Source: Ralstonia sp. NFACC01 (GTDB lineage: Bacteria; Pseudomonadota; Gammaproteobacteria; Burkholderiales; Burkholderiaceae). From it: a stretch of 64,000 bases of DNA. The translations under genes were made by a program, and so were the position numbers. Below, piece by piece: positions 18,007 through 26,659 of the stretch; positions within the stretch are counted from its first letter, which is position 1, and every line of letters starts with the position of its first letter. Where the stretch lies: positions 558,001 through 622,000 of the forward strand of contig NZ_FOWV01000003.1 in the NCBI RefSeq assembly GCF_900115545.1. Reading direction: 5' to 3'. The notes under the pieces were generated by a model. That model saw nothing but the letters and a program-made list of their open reading frames with translations. It searched no databases and had not been told where the DNA came from.

Positions 18007-19004
18007 CAGAGCACACCCAGCGCGCGCAGCGCATCGAGCGCTTGCGCGCTGGTCGGATGGGCCTCGGCGCTGCCGAGGTCGTGCACGTTCGGCGTCCAAT
18101 AACCGCCCGTGCGCCAGGAGGTGGTGAAGTTGTAGAGCGCGACGGTCGGTTTGCACAGCGCGGCCGCGATGTGCACAAGGCCGGTGTCCACACCCACCAC
18201 CGCAGTCGCCTGATCAAGAAACGCCGTCACATCCGGCAGCGACATACGCGGCGGAATCACCACGCGGCCCACCGTGCCCGGCGCTGCAGCGACGATGGCT
18301 TCGCGGATGGATTCACTCGTGCGCCGCTCGGCCTCGCTACCCCACGGCAGCGCGATAGCGTAGTCACGCGCCAGCAACTCACGTGCGACATCAACCCACG
18401 CCGCCTGCGGCCACCCCTTATCGGCACGCGAAGTCGCATGCACCAGCGCCACGTACGGGCGCGGCAGTTTGAACGGCAAGTCGGCCGGCGGCTGCAAACC
18501 GAAATCGATGGTATCGGGCAGCGCGTAACCGAGTGCCTCCGCCACCATGCGGCACGAGCGCTCGACCACGTGCACGCGCGGCTCCATCTCAACCTTGCGC
18601 TGATAGAACAGCTTGGCGAGCGGTTCGTAACCAGCACCTTCCGAACGATTACCAAGGCCCGCGACGAAACCACCAGGCGCCAGCCTGGCCTGCGCGGCAA
18701 TGAGCGCCGTCTTGATGAGCCCCTGCGTGTCGAGCACCGCGTCATACGACTTGGCACGCAACGCGCGACGGAACGCCGCCATCTCGCCCCACGTTTTCCC
18801 GGAACCAAGCGACTTGCGCCAACGCCGCAGGGCAAACGGAATGACGCCCTGCACGCCCCGCACGATGCGGACGATCCCTGCGAAGCCTTCTTCAACTACC
18901 CAGTCGATCTCGGCATCCGGATAGGCCCGCAGAATATCGGCCACGACCGGCGTGCAATGCACCACATCGCCAAGCGACGATACCTTGACGATCAGCACAC
19001 GCAT
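18006..19004 (-). CDS. waaC: Lipopolysaccharide heptosyltransferase I
   Basis: A 332-residue GT9 enzyme that transfers the first L-glycero-D-manno-heptose to Kdo2-lipid A. MRVLIVKVSSLGDVVHCTPVVADI is the classic N-terminus; DWVVEEGFAGIVRIVRGV, YDAVLDTQGLIKTALI, VALVHATSRADKGWP and the ADP-heptose site VVGVDTGLVHIAAALCKPTVALY follow. It starts after the hexose phosphomutase gene on the same strand, with about 40 bases between, and overlaps waaA by 4 bases. Base composition is host-like, unlike the O-antigen genes further along. Confidence 0.96.
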   Translation of the reverse strand: MRVLIVKVSSLGDVVHCTPVVADILRAYPDAEIDWVVEEGFAGIVRIVRGVQGVIPFALRRWRKSLGSGKTWGEMAAFRRALRAKSYDAVLDTQGLIKTALIAAQARLAPGGFVAGLGNRSEGAGYEPLAKLFYQRKVEMEPRVHVVERSCRMVAEALGYALPDTIDFGLQPPADLPFKLPRPYVALVHATSRADKGWPQAAWVDVARELLARDYAIALPWGSEAERRTSESIREAIVAAAPGTVGRVVIPPRMSLPDVTAFLDQATAVVGVDTGLVHIAAALCKPTVALYNFTTSWRTGGYWTPNVHDLGSAEAHPTSAQALDALRALGVL

Positions 19005-19047
19005 GCCGTCACCCTTTCCCCCAACTTCATGTGTGCGAACCGTGCGA

Positions 19048-20436
19048 TCAGAACGGCAGTTGCGCGTCCGGCTTCTCGGCCAGGATCACGCGGCGGAATT
19101 CGCTCTGGATGCGCGCCATCGCGGCATCGTTGTCGGCTTCGAAACGCATCACCACTACCGGCGTGGTGTTGGACGGGCGCGCCAAGCCAAAGCCATCTTC
19201 GTATTCCACGCGCACGCCATCGATGCGATTGACTTCCTTCGCGCCTGCAAACGTGGCGTTGGCCTTGATCTTGTCGAGCAGATCGAACGATTCACCCTCG
19301 GCACACTTCAGCTGCAGCTCAGGCGTGCAGTGCGAGTTAGGCAGCGCGTTGAGCGTGGCGCTCGGGTCTGCCAGGCGCGAAACGATCTCCAGCAGGCGCG
19401 CGCCCGTGTAAAGCCCGTCGTCAAAGCCGTACCAGCGGTCCTTGAAGAAGATGTGGCCGCTCATCTCGCCGGCCAGCGGTGCGCCCGTTTCCTTCAGCTT
19501 GGCCTTGACCAGCGAATGGCCGGTCTTCCACATCGTCGCCTTGCCGCCGAGCTCACGAATGAACGGCGCCAGCTTGCCCGTGCACTTCACGTCGAAAATG
19601 ATTTCACCACCCGGGTTGCGCGACAGCACTTCCTGCGCAAACAGCATCAATTGCCGGTCGGGGAAGATCACCTGGCCATCCTTAGTGACCACGCCCAAGC
19701 GGTCGCCATCGCCATCGAACGCGAGGCCGAGTTCGCAATCCGTGGTCTGCAGCGTGCGCACGAGGTCCTGCAGGTTCTCGACGTGGGCGGGGTCCGGATG
19801 GTGGTTCGGGAAATGGCCATCCACTTCGCAGAAAAGCTCCGTCACCTCGCAACCCATCGCGCGGAACAGCTCCGGCGCAAAAGCGCCCGCCACGCCGTTT
19901 CCACAGTCCACCGCAATCTTCATCGGGCGGCTCAGCTTGACGTCCGAGATGATTCGGTCGATGTACTGTTGGCGGATGTCTACCTGGACGTAATAGCCGG
20001 CGCCTTCCGTGAAATCGCCCTGCCCGATACGCGTGCGCAGCGCTTGGATTTGGTCGCCATAGATGGCCTGGCCTGCCAGCACCATCTTGAAGCCGTTGTA
20101 GTCCGGCGGGTTGTGGCTGCCCGTGACCATCACGCCCGAGGTAGCGCGACGTCCTGCCAGTTCGATGTTCGTGCCGAAGTACACCATCGGCGTGGCCACG
20201 AGGCCCAGATCGATCACATCGACGCCACTTGCGCGCAGACCGTCCGCCAACGCTGCCAGCAGTTCCGGGCCGGACAGGCGCCCGTCGCGACCGATGACGA
20301 CGGCGGATTCGCCCTTGGCGCGCGCTGCGGAGCCGAAGGCGCGGCCGATCAGGCGTGCGGTCTCAGCATCGACAGTTTTTCCGACGATGCCGCGGATGTC
20401 GTAGGCTTTGAAGATGGTGGGGTGGATGCTGCTCAT
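19048..20436 (-). CDS. manB: Phosphomannomutase/phosphoglucomutase (AlgC/ManB type)
   Basis: A 462-residue alpha-D-phosphohexomutase interconverting hexose 6- and 1-phosphates, supplying Glc-1-P or Man-1-P for nucleotide sugars. All four domains show: FKAYDIRGIVGKTVD at the start, the phosphoserine loop TSGVMVTGSHNPPDYNGFKM near residue 100, the Mg loop AFDGDGDRLGVVT near 240, the sugar loop LAGEMSGHIFFKD near 325 and the phosphate-binding RPSNTTPVVVMRFEAD at the end. ATG 20436 is supported by the family start; an open frame continues upstream without a ribosome site. Divergent from wzz, with a shared spacer carrying a paired TACAAT repeat. Confidence 0.95.
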   Translation of the reverse strand: MSSIHPTIFKAYDIRGIVGKTVDAETARLIGRAFGSAARAKGESAVVIGRDGRLSGPELLAALADGLRASGVDVIDLGLVATPMVYFGTNIELAGRRATSGVMVTGSHNPPDYNGFKMVLAGQAIYGDQIQALRTRIGQGDFTEGAGYYVQVDIRQQYIDRIISDVKLSRPMKIAVDCGNGVAGAFAPELFRAMGCEVTELFCEVDGHFPNHHPDPAHVENLQDLVRTLQTTDCELGLAFDGDGDRLGVVTKDGQVIFPDRQLMLFAQEVLSRNPGGEIIFDVKCTGKLAPFIRELGGKATMWKTGHSLVKAKLKETGAPLAGEMSGHIFFKDRWYGFDDGLYTGARLLEIVSRLADPSATLNALPNSHCTPELQLKCAEGESFDLLDKIKANATFAGAKEVNRIDGVRVEYEDGFGLARPSNTTPVVVMRFEADNDAAMARIQSEFRRVILAEKPDAQLPF

Positions 20437-20459
20437 GGGCGGATGACCAACGTAAAGAG

Positions 20460-20558
20460 CCAATTGTAAACCGTGTCGATCGTATCCCCTCAAAACGGAA
20501 GCGCATGGATGCACATCTTCCGACCGGTGGGATCCCGCACGAGGCACGTTACAATTGG
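20460..20558. promoter_or_regulatory. Divergent promoter region with paired inverted repeat (manB / wzz)
   Basis: CCAATTGTAA (20460-20469) and TTACAATTGG (20549-20558) are a perfect 10-bp inverted pair 79 bases apart. Read outward each copy gives TACAAT, 5/6 to a sigma-70 -10 box, one facing manB and one facing wzz. For manB a TTGAGG lies 19 bases upstream on its strand; for wzz no good -35 is visible. Likely two facing promoters. Confidence 0.45.
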
Positions 20559-20584
20559 TATTAAATTGGGAAAAAGCACACCAC

Positions 20585-21436
20585 ATGCGCACCGTCGTTA
20601 CGAGCAAGTCACTTTCACTATCGGAACTCGCCCGTCTGTTCGCGAACTCGTCCAAGTTGATCCTTGCGTCAGTCATTGGCGGAATGGCGGCCGGCTTTTT
20701 GACGTCACAAGTAGTTCATCCGCGGTGGGTAGCCACGATGGCTATTCAATTGGGGCAGGTGACCACAGTCAGCAGAAACGGGCTCACGTCTCTACCTATC
20801 GAGAACCAATTGACGGCGGCGGATCGGTACAACACGCCAGGTTATCGCCTTCAAGTCATTAGAGAATTGGGACTACAACCCACGGGAAACGCGCAGGCAA
20901 ACCTGATTTTCGATACCCTTAAGGCCACACCGGGCCGTGGTCCAAATGTAGTCAACGCGCAGGTCTCGGCCTACTCACGGGAGCAAGCAGCCGCAGCGTT
21001 GGAGGCAGCCTTCAGGGTCTTTTCAGCCGCACACCGCGAACTGTTTGAACAAGCGACGAAGACGATGCAAGACAGCCTGGTTAGCGCAAGGGCTAGGCTC
21101 AAGGCAACTCAACAGAACTATGCGATGACCGAACGCGGACTAAATTCCGCGACTCCGCGAGGAAGCACGGGAATCAATAGCGCTCGCGATGTACTAATGA
21201 CGAATATGGCAGCGCTTCTGAGCGAGCAGATTGTCACGTTGCAGCAGGAAGTCGCTGTCTATGAAGATGCCCTTTCCCCGCTGCGTAGCTACCCTACAAG
21301 AGCGATCGGCCCCGTCTATGTTCCCGCACGTTCCCAGACACCAAGCACAACGATGTTTATAGCCGCAGGCGCGCTCTTAGGCCTTGTTGCGGGAGCCGGT
21401 TTAGCACTGCTCCGAAATTCTGACGACATCGCATAG
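20585..21436 (+). CDS. Wzz-like polysaccharide chain-length determinant
   Basis: A ~283-residue polysaccharide co-polymerase. A first membrane helix (LILASVIGGMAAGFLTSQVV, residues ~25-45) and a last one (MFIAAGALLGLVAGAGLALL, ~258-277) flank a periplasmic helical domain with YRLQVIRELGLQP, a coiled region from about 130 to 225, and the Pro-rich VPARSQTPSTT before the last helix, the usual Wzz plan. It sets O-antigen chain length with the Wzy polymerase encoded on the other strand. ATG 20585 is preferred over TTG 20555; neither has a strong ribosome site. Lower GC starts here. First gene of the plus-strand O-antigen arm. Confidence 0.8.
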   Translation: MRTVVTSKSLSLSELARLFANSSKLILASVIGGMAAGFLTSQVVHPRWVATMAIQLGQVTTVSRNGLTSLPIENQLTAADRYNTPGYRLQVIRELGLQPTGNAQANLIFDTLKATPGRGPNVVNAQVSAYSREQAAAALEAAFRVFSAAHRELFEQATKTMQDSLVSARARLKATQQNYAMTERGLNSATPRGSTGINSARDVLMTNMAALLSEQIVTLQQEVAVYEDALSPLRSYPTRAIGPVYVPARSQTPSTTMFIAAGALLGLVAGAGLALLRNSDDIA

Positions 21437-21520
21437 GCGCCCTGCGGCACTTGGAACGTCGCGTACTGCCCCGGCAAGCAGTGAATCCGGCGCTATGATG
21501 TCACGAGAGAACCTACGTAT

Positions 21521-22390
21521 TTGCTTGGCCCCGAACTCTCGGGCGGACTTCCAGCCCCTCATACAAGCTATCCAGTGATTACGATTGTAACGCCCACCTT
21601 TAATCGGGCATCAACCTTACCAAGGTTATACGAAAGTCTTCTGAAACAGACGCACCAGGATTTCGAGTGGGTCGTCGTCGATGACGGCAGCTCAGACGCA
21701 ACATCCGAGCTAATCAAAAATTGGCAACAAGCGAACGCCATTCGAGTTCAATATATATTCCAGCCTAATGCAGGTAAACATATAGCACTCAACACCGGCG
21801 TAACGCACGCTCAAGGCGACATTATTTTTATTGTGGATAGTGATGATGCCATCACCGAGGACGCCATACGACAGATCAATGATAAATTCTCCGATTTTGA
21901 CCACACGAAGCTAAGCGGTCTTTGTTTTAGGAAGGTTAAATTCGACGGAACACTTGTTGGACGCGAAATCGCACTGGATTCGATATATGCAACTGCGAAC
22001 GATGCCGGCAAGATGTTCCGAGGTGACTTAGCATACGTCTTCAAAAAGACTGCAATGCAAGGCAATCCCTTCCCCCAAATACCAGGAGAGAAATTCGTCC
22101 CCGAACTTTACATATGGAATAAAATCAGCGATACAGGAAATATACTTTTTTTCCCTCGGATCGCTATATATTTATGCGATTATTTGGCTGACGGATATAG
22201 CAGCAATTTCACCGCAACACTCAGAAAGAATCCCAAAGGGTTTCTACTTTTCTACATCGATCAAGTTAAAAGAGAAGAATCACCGCTACTTAAGATAAAG
22301 TACGCGATCCGCGCGTTCCAATGTCTTTACTTTCGAGCAACAAAGCTATTCAAAAGAAAGCCGCCCAAAAACTGGTCCGCCGCCCACTGA
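21521..22390 (+). CDS. Glycosyltransferase family 2
   Basis: A ~289-residue GT-A glycosyltransferase. From about residue 18 it shows PVITIVTPTFNRASTLPRLY, WVVVDDGSSDATSELI with the nucleotide-binding DD, QPNAGKHIALNTGV and IIFIVDSDDAITEDA with the metal-binding DSDD, so the catalytic core is whole. No membrane helices, so it acts at the cytoplasmic face on lipid-linked sugars. The start is doubtful: TTG 21521 with GAGAGA 10 bases upstream is the longest, and no in-frame ATG precedes the catalytic domain. Donor and acceptor are unknown. AT-rich codon use compared with the flanking LPS genes. Confidence 0.85.
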   Translation: MLGPELSGGLPAPHTSYPVITIVTPTFNRASTLPRLYESLLKQTHQDFEWVVVDDGSSDATSELIKNWQQANAIRVQYIFQPNAGKHIALNTGVTHAQGDIIFIVDSDDAITEDAIRQINDKFSDFDHTKLSGLCFRKVKFDGTLVGREIALDSIYATANDAGKMFRGDLAYVFKKTAMQGNPFPQIPGEKFVPELYIWNKISDTGNILFFPRIAIYLCDYLADGYSSNFTATLRKNPKGFLLFYIDQVKREESPLLKIKYAIRAFQCLYFRATKLFKRKPPKNWSAAH

Positions 22391-22530
22391 GCATGCCGAG
22401 TGCAAAATCGATCCGCACAAGCGCAGACGAAGAGCATCGATAGCCCGCCTTGACGTAGCGTAACTGGCGTCACTTTTCTGCATTGGCTGCTCGTTGACGC
22501 ATCCTACTAGGCCAGCAATCACAAAAAACC

Positions 22531-23742
22531 ATGCTTCGGCATCTTCCTTCAGTACTTCTTAAGCTAAGTCGCGCGTCAGTAATCACCGCTTCATCTTCGA
22601 CATGCGCCCTTCTCGAGCTTTGGGTTCTTAGCAGCAAACTCCATGTGCATGACCTGGGAGTTGTCCTTGCGGCTCAAGGTGTCGCTGCATTGCTAGCAGC
22701 CGTCGGGGAAGCGGGATTCGCCCTGTGGGTCCCACAGCGATTGGCGCATTGCGCAACTCCACTTCGCCTCACGGCACTGTCACGATATGCTGTGTCGATT
22801 CGACTGCCGCTATTTGCGGTTCAGACTTTATTGATTGCTATTGCCACACGCTACACCATCGTAGGTTGGAACAACTTTGGGTTGACCCTCATAATGTCGG
22901 CATCCATGGCTTTTAGTTTTGGATGGGTTTTCATTTCATCGGAAAGATATGTGCTGATTGCATTAACTGAGAGCATCGCTCGTTTGGTAGGATTACTCGC
23001 CTTCATGCTCGTCCCGACAAAGAGTGCAGATATGGCGTTGGCATGCCTCGGATTTGCGAGCGCCCTACAATCTGCCGGTCAACTATTGATTGCGTACCGT
23101 ATTGGCCTTTTGTCAGCGCTGCCAATACCCAAACTGAGACGATTGCGCATCCATGCGCGGCATTTCGCAGCTTATCGGTCGGCCATCATACAAGCCGCAG
23201 GGCGAAACATCTTGCCCGTCTCTGTGGGGGCGGCTGTTGCAGCGCCTCTAGCCAGCCCAGCACTGGCTGCAGAGAAAGTCTCGAGGGCTGCGATGGGCAT
23301 TGTCTCGGCTGTACTGGGCTACATATTGCCGACGCTGGGCAGGGATTTTCGTGAAAGACCCACGATCGAGGTTATCGGAGTCAATCTTTTTATTGCCGTG
23401 CTCGTCAGCGTGGGAACAATGGCCGCGTTGAACCTCTACATCCAAGTTTCGCACGCATCGCTAGCCCAATTATTTTCAGAGAACGGGAAATTGCTCGCAC
23501 TGGCCTCGGTTCTTACTGGAGCGAGGGTCGCATTCTCTGCAACGTTATATATGCGTGTGCTAGCAGCCGGCAATTTTGTGCTTGCTACGCGCCTACTCCT
23601 GTGCCAAACGGCTGGCGCAGTTTTTGCCACTGCGCTACTTCGGGAGGCGTCGTCGGTAGCCGTCTTCCTATTTGCTCTAGCGCTGGTTGATTTACTCCTG
23701 GCAACCACAACGGCTCGTTTTTGTAAGCGACCGACGAATTGA
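22531..23742 (+). CDS. O-antigen flippase, Wzx/polysaccharide-synthase family
   Basis: A 403-residue membrane protein with about twelve hydrophobic helices and no other domain, resembling Wzx/RfbX flippases that turn undecaprenyl-linked O-units to the periplasm. Hydrophobic stretches include LGVVLAAQGVAALLAAVGEAG, LFAVQTLLIAIATR, AAMGIVSAVLGYILPTLG and VAVFLFALALVDLLLATTT. Charged residues lie at helix ends (RAAMG, KVSRA). Sequence conservation in this family is low, so the call rests on helix pattern, size and place among glycosyltransferases with a Wzy gene nearby. It ends 10 bases before the next glycosyltransferase start. Confidence 0.75.
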   Translation: MLRHLPSVLLKLSRASVITASSSTCALLELWVLSSKLHVHDLGVVLAAQGVAALLAAVGEAGFALWVPQRLAHCATPLRLTALSRYAVSIRLPLFAVQTLLIAIATRYTIVGWNNFGLTLIMSASMAFSFGWVFISSERYVLIALTESIARLVGLLAFMLVPTKSADMALACLGFASALQSAGQLLIAYRIGLLSALPIPKLRRLRIHARHFAAYRSAIIQAAGRNILPVSVGAAVAAPLASPALAAEKVSRAAMGIVSAVLGYILPTLGRDFRERPTIEVIGVNLFIAVLVSVGTMAALNLYIQVSHASLAQLFSENGKLLALASVLTGARVAFSATLYMRVLAAGNFVLATRLLLCQTAGAVFATALLREASSVAVFLFALALVDLLLATTTARFCKRPTN

Positions 23743-23752
23743 AAAGAACGCT

Positions 23753-24841
23753 ATGAATGCCCTTCGCGATCTGGTGTACGTTATTACGGGCCTAAATCGG
23801 GCTGGAGCCGAATTGGTGTGCTTAAATCAAGCAACTCATTTCTCTAGACTTGGTCACCGGGTAGGAGTTATCTATTTAGTCGAAGGACACGATGAGCTAG
23901 CGCCTGAATTTGAAGCATCCGGCGTGGCCACTGCCTGCCTGCGGATGAGCTCGATATGGGAACTCCCTCAAGCGCTGTGGCGGTGCCGAAACATTCTTCG
24001 AGAGTGGCGGCCGAAGGTAGTTCATTCGCACATGATCCACGCAACGATCCTTGTTTCATTGATCAAGTGGACCCTACCCGAAATCAAAATGGTTGCAACA
24101 GCTCACAGCGTCCATGAGGGCGGAAGACTCCTCAATTTCCTACAACGCATAACTCGATCGGCACCAGATCTTTCGACGAATGTGAGTGAAGAGGCAACGA
24201 AGGCTTATGTCACGCAACGACTATTTTGCGCAGATAGAGCTAAGTGCATACCTAATGGTATCGATGCCGCTAGGTTTGAGTTTCAAGACAACTGGCCAGC
24301 GAAATCGGATGGAGTTTTTACGTATATATGTGTAGCACAATTTCGACCCGAAAAAAACCACGCGACACTCTTGAGAGCTTTTTCGAAGGTCCATAAAGAT
24401 CATCCAAGCACTGAACTAATGTTGCTGGGCGCAGGCCCCCTACTTCCCGAATGTAAAATACTGGTTGAGACACTCGGAATAGCGAATGCAGTAACATTTG
24501 CTGGGGGAGATGCCAATGTCCCAGCTTCGCTACGCGATGCCAACGCATTTGTATTGGTTTCTAACTATGAAGGCTTTGGATTAGCGGCAGCCGAAGCAAT
24601 GGCAGTCGGCTTGCCCATCGTTGGCGCTGATGTGCCGGGCCTAAGAGAGGTCATCGGGCGATACGGGAGGCTTGTGTGCCCCACCGATATCGATGCAATT
24701 GCCGAAGCAATGGAGCGGTGCATGTTAGAAGACGATCGCCCGTCTGATAGACTCGCGCGACGTCATCACATCATAAAGAACTTTGGCAGCGATAGTATCT
24801 TTGCACAATGGGAATCCGAGTACCGACAGTTAGGCCTTTGA
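23753..24841 (+). CDS. Glycosyltransferase family 4 (first of two)
   Basis: A ~362-residue GT-B retaining glycosyltransferase. The N-terminal half shows YVITGLNRAGAELVCLN (a glycine loop like GGAE), PKVVHSHMIHATILVSLI and KMVATAHSVHEGG; the C-terminal half has CVAQFRPEKNHATLLRAF, LMLLGAGPLLPECK and the donor-binding FVLVSNYEGFGLAAAEAMAVGLPIVGADVPGLREVI read in parts, containing E-x7-E. ATG 23753 follows AAAAGAACG; the open frame extends upstream over wzx without support. Sits between wzx and a second GT4. Sugar specificity cannot be told. Confidence 0.9.
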   Translation: MNALRDLVYVITGLNRAGAELVCLNQATHFSRLGHRVGVIYLVEGHDELAPEFEASGVATACLRMSSIWELPQALWRCRNILREWRPKVVHSHMIHATILVSLIKWTLPEIKMVATAHSVHEGGRLLNFLQRITRSAPDLSTNVSEEATKAYVTQRLFCADRAKCIPNGIDAARFEFQDNWPAKSDGVFTYICVAQFRPEKNHATLLRAFSKVHKDHPSTELMLLGAGPLLPECKILVETLGIANAVTFAGGDANVPASLRDANAFVLVSNYEGFGLAAAEAMAVGLPIVGADVPGLREVIGRYGRLVCPTDIDAIAEAMERCMLEDDRPSDRLARRHHIIKNFGSDSIFAQWESEYRQLGL

Positions 24842-24878
24842 TTTATTGGGCAATTCTCTCACTAAGATACTCAACGTA

Positions 24879-26000
24879 ATGCATCAGAATTGTAAGCGCA
24901 TAAAAGTCGCCTTTATTATCACTGAAAGTGAGATAGGCGGAGCACAAAGTCACGTTCGCGACCTTTATGCTCGCCTACGAAACCGCGTCGAGGGAATACT
25001 CGTGGCCGGCGGCAGCGGGCCGCTCTTCGACCAAATGAAGGCACTCGGGGCACAAACAATTCAAATCGAGTCGCTGAACAATTCGCTTTCACCAATCCAC
25101 ATGCTAAAAGCGGTAAAGAATGTGATCACAGCTTTGCAGGGTAGTTCAGTCGATTTTATTCACGCCCATAGCGCTAAAGGAGGTGCGGTCGCGCGCTTGG
25201 CTGGCTTGTGGCTCAAGATCCCGGTTATCTACACAGTTCACGGATTTGGTTTTAAGAAAGCAGCGCCATGGAAGCAGCGCTGGGCAGCCAAGCTGGCGGA
25301 GTATGCATTAGCGCCGCTGACAGCCCAGATGATCTGCGTGTCCGATGAGGAGGCTCGCATGGCTCGTACGTTGCCAATTCAACGCTCTCGAGTCAACGTA
25401 ATCCGTAATGGTGTAGAGGACGTCCATCAACGCAGCCACCCCGACGCGCCTGTTACGAGAGTGGTCATGACAGCGAGACTTGCCGCGCCCAAAAGGCCAG
25501 ACTTGCTAATCCAAGCCGTAGCTACAGCGGACTTTCCAACCGCAGCTCACGTAGTGCTCGCGGGTGATGGCCCCCAGCGCGAATCTCTTTCCCGGCAGGC
25601 CGAAGAGGCTAAGGTAGCGCCCAGGGTTCAATTTGCGGGCAATGTTGACAACATTCCGACCTTGCTGGCGAGCGCACAACTCTTTGTATTGCTATCGGAT
25701 CACGAAGGTCTACCAATTTCCATTTTGGAGGCCATGCGCGCAGGGTTGCCGATTATTGCAAGTGACTTACCAGGCATTCGCGAGCAGCTTGTACACGGCG
25801 AGTCGGGCTGGCTAGTAAACCACCTCAATCCGAGTGCACTCGCAGACGCCTTTCGCACTTTATCTTCTGCCCCCCCACTTAGGCAAGCTCTCGGCAGCGC
25901 GGCTCGACGTCGCTATGAAGAGCTGTTCGAAATATCTGCCATGGCGGAACAGACATACAAAGTATTTCTAAGATGCGTCGCCTCGCGACGCGACGCCTAG
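24879..26000 (+). CDS. Glycosyltransferase family 4 (second of two)
   Basis: A ~373-residue GT-B glycosyltransferase. N-terminal VAFIITESEIGGAQSHVRDL has the GGA loop; FIHAHSAKGGAVARLAGL and VIYTVHGFGFKKAAPWKQRW follow and resemble EpsD/WfgS-type enzymes. The C-terminal half has VVMTARLAAPKRPDLLIQAV, VVLAGDGPQRESL and FVLLSDHEGLPISILEAMRAGLPIIASDLPGIREQL with the paired Glu donor site. ATG 24879 is likely; a TTG 33 bases upstream is possible and would leave 4 bases after the preceding gene. It is the last gene of the plus-strand arm. Confidence 0.9.
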   Translation: MHQNCKRIKVAFIITESEIGGAQSHVRDLYARLRNRVEGILVAGGSGPLFDQMKALGAQTIQIESLNNSLSPIHMLKAVKNVITALQGSSVDFIHAHSAKGGAVARLAGLWLKIPVIYTVHGFGFKKAAPWKQRWAAKLAEYALAPLTAQMICVSDEEARMARTLPIQRSRVNVIRNGVEDVHQRSHPDAPVTRVVMTARLAAPKRPDLLIQAVATADFPTAAHVVLAGDGPQRESLSRQAEEAKVAPRVQFAGNVDNIPTLLASAQLFVLLSDHEGLPISILEAMRAGLPIIASDLPGIREQLVHGESGWLVNHLNPSALADAFRTLSSAPPLRQALGSAARRRYEELFEISAMAEQTYKVFLRCVASRRDA

Positions 26001-26659
26001 AGTAGTCCATCTTGGATGGTCAACTGGTGAACCGGTAGCTGCCTCAAGACAGTAGTTGGCCGGCTCCAAATATCAGGGCCAGCTCGGTTTGGCCTTGGAG
26101 GGATCGGGTGACCGCTGCTGCTGAATACCGGTCAGGCGACAGCTGTCCACGCGATGGCTAACTCAATGCACGAGTATCACTGCCTATTTGCAGCCGGGAC
26201 ATGCCGCGATGATAGCGCTTGCGTTGGCCTGTATGGTCCGGCAGAGGTACACGGTTGGGCGCGCCCAGTAGATGCATCAGCCAGGATGGGGTTCCACCGT
26301 CAACGCTTCCGCGCGGGGCAGTGTCGGCTCCAATGATTCCGCCGTCAGCGCACCGTCGGACTTAGCAGACTACGCTTGGGTTGACCTCCATCTCCGAAAT
26401 CACCGTCGATTTTCTCTCTAACGTGAGTGATCCTCGCTGACTCGCTACACTGCCGGCATCGGCCTCTGCCAGAGACTCAATGCCTCGCCCTTCCGGAAGC
26501 CTCTTCTGCCGTCCCACGCCAAATTAAACTCCCCTCCGAACCACTTCACGGGGCGGCATCCACGCCGAAACACAGCAGGCTCCAAACGCAATACCTCGAG
26601 CGCTTGTCTGCGTACGAAAAAGCATGAGGCCGAGCGACGCCATTTTCGAATGTTCCAGC
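26001..26659. other. Gene-free stretch between the two convergent O-antigen arms
   Basis: About 660 bases between the last plus-strand glycosyltransferase and the minus-strand acyltransferase. Short frames up to about 66 codons exist on both strands but lack ribosome sites and family resemblance. Composition is higher in GC than the acyltransferase beside it, so it may be a decayed piece of an older gene or insertion; I could not recognise any transposase motif or terminal repeat. No obvious intrinsic terminator is seen, although both operons must end here. Confidence 0.5.

Noticed and set aside
18952-20469. 505-codon plus-strand frame across manB
   Set aside because: Antisense shadow of the phosphomutase; starts inside waaC and has no motif.
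26427-26627. 66-codon frame in the O-antigen gap
   Set aside because: No ribosome site and no recognisable product; kept only as part of the unexplained spacer.
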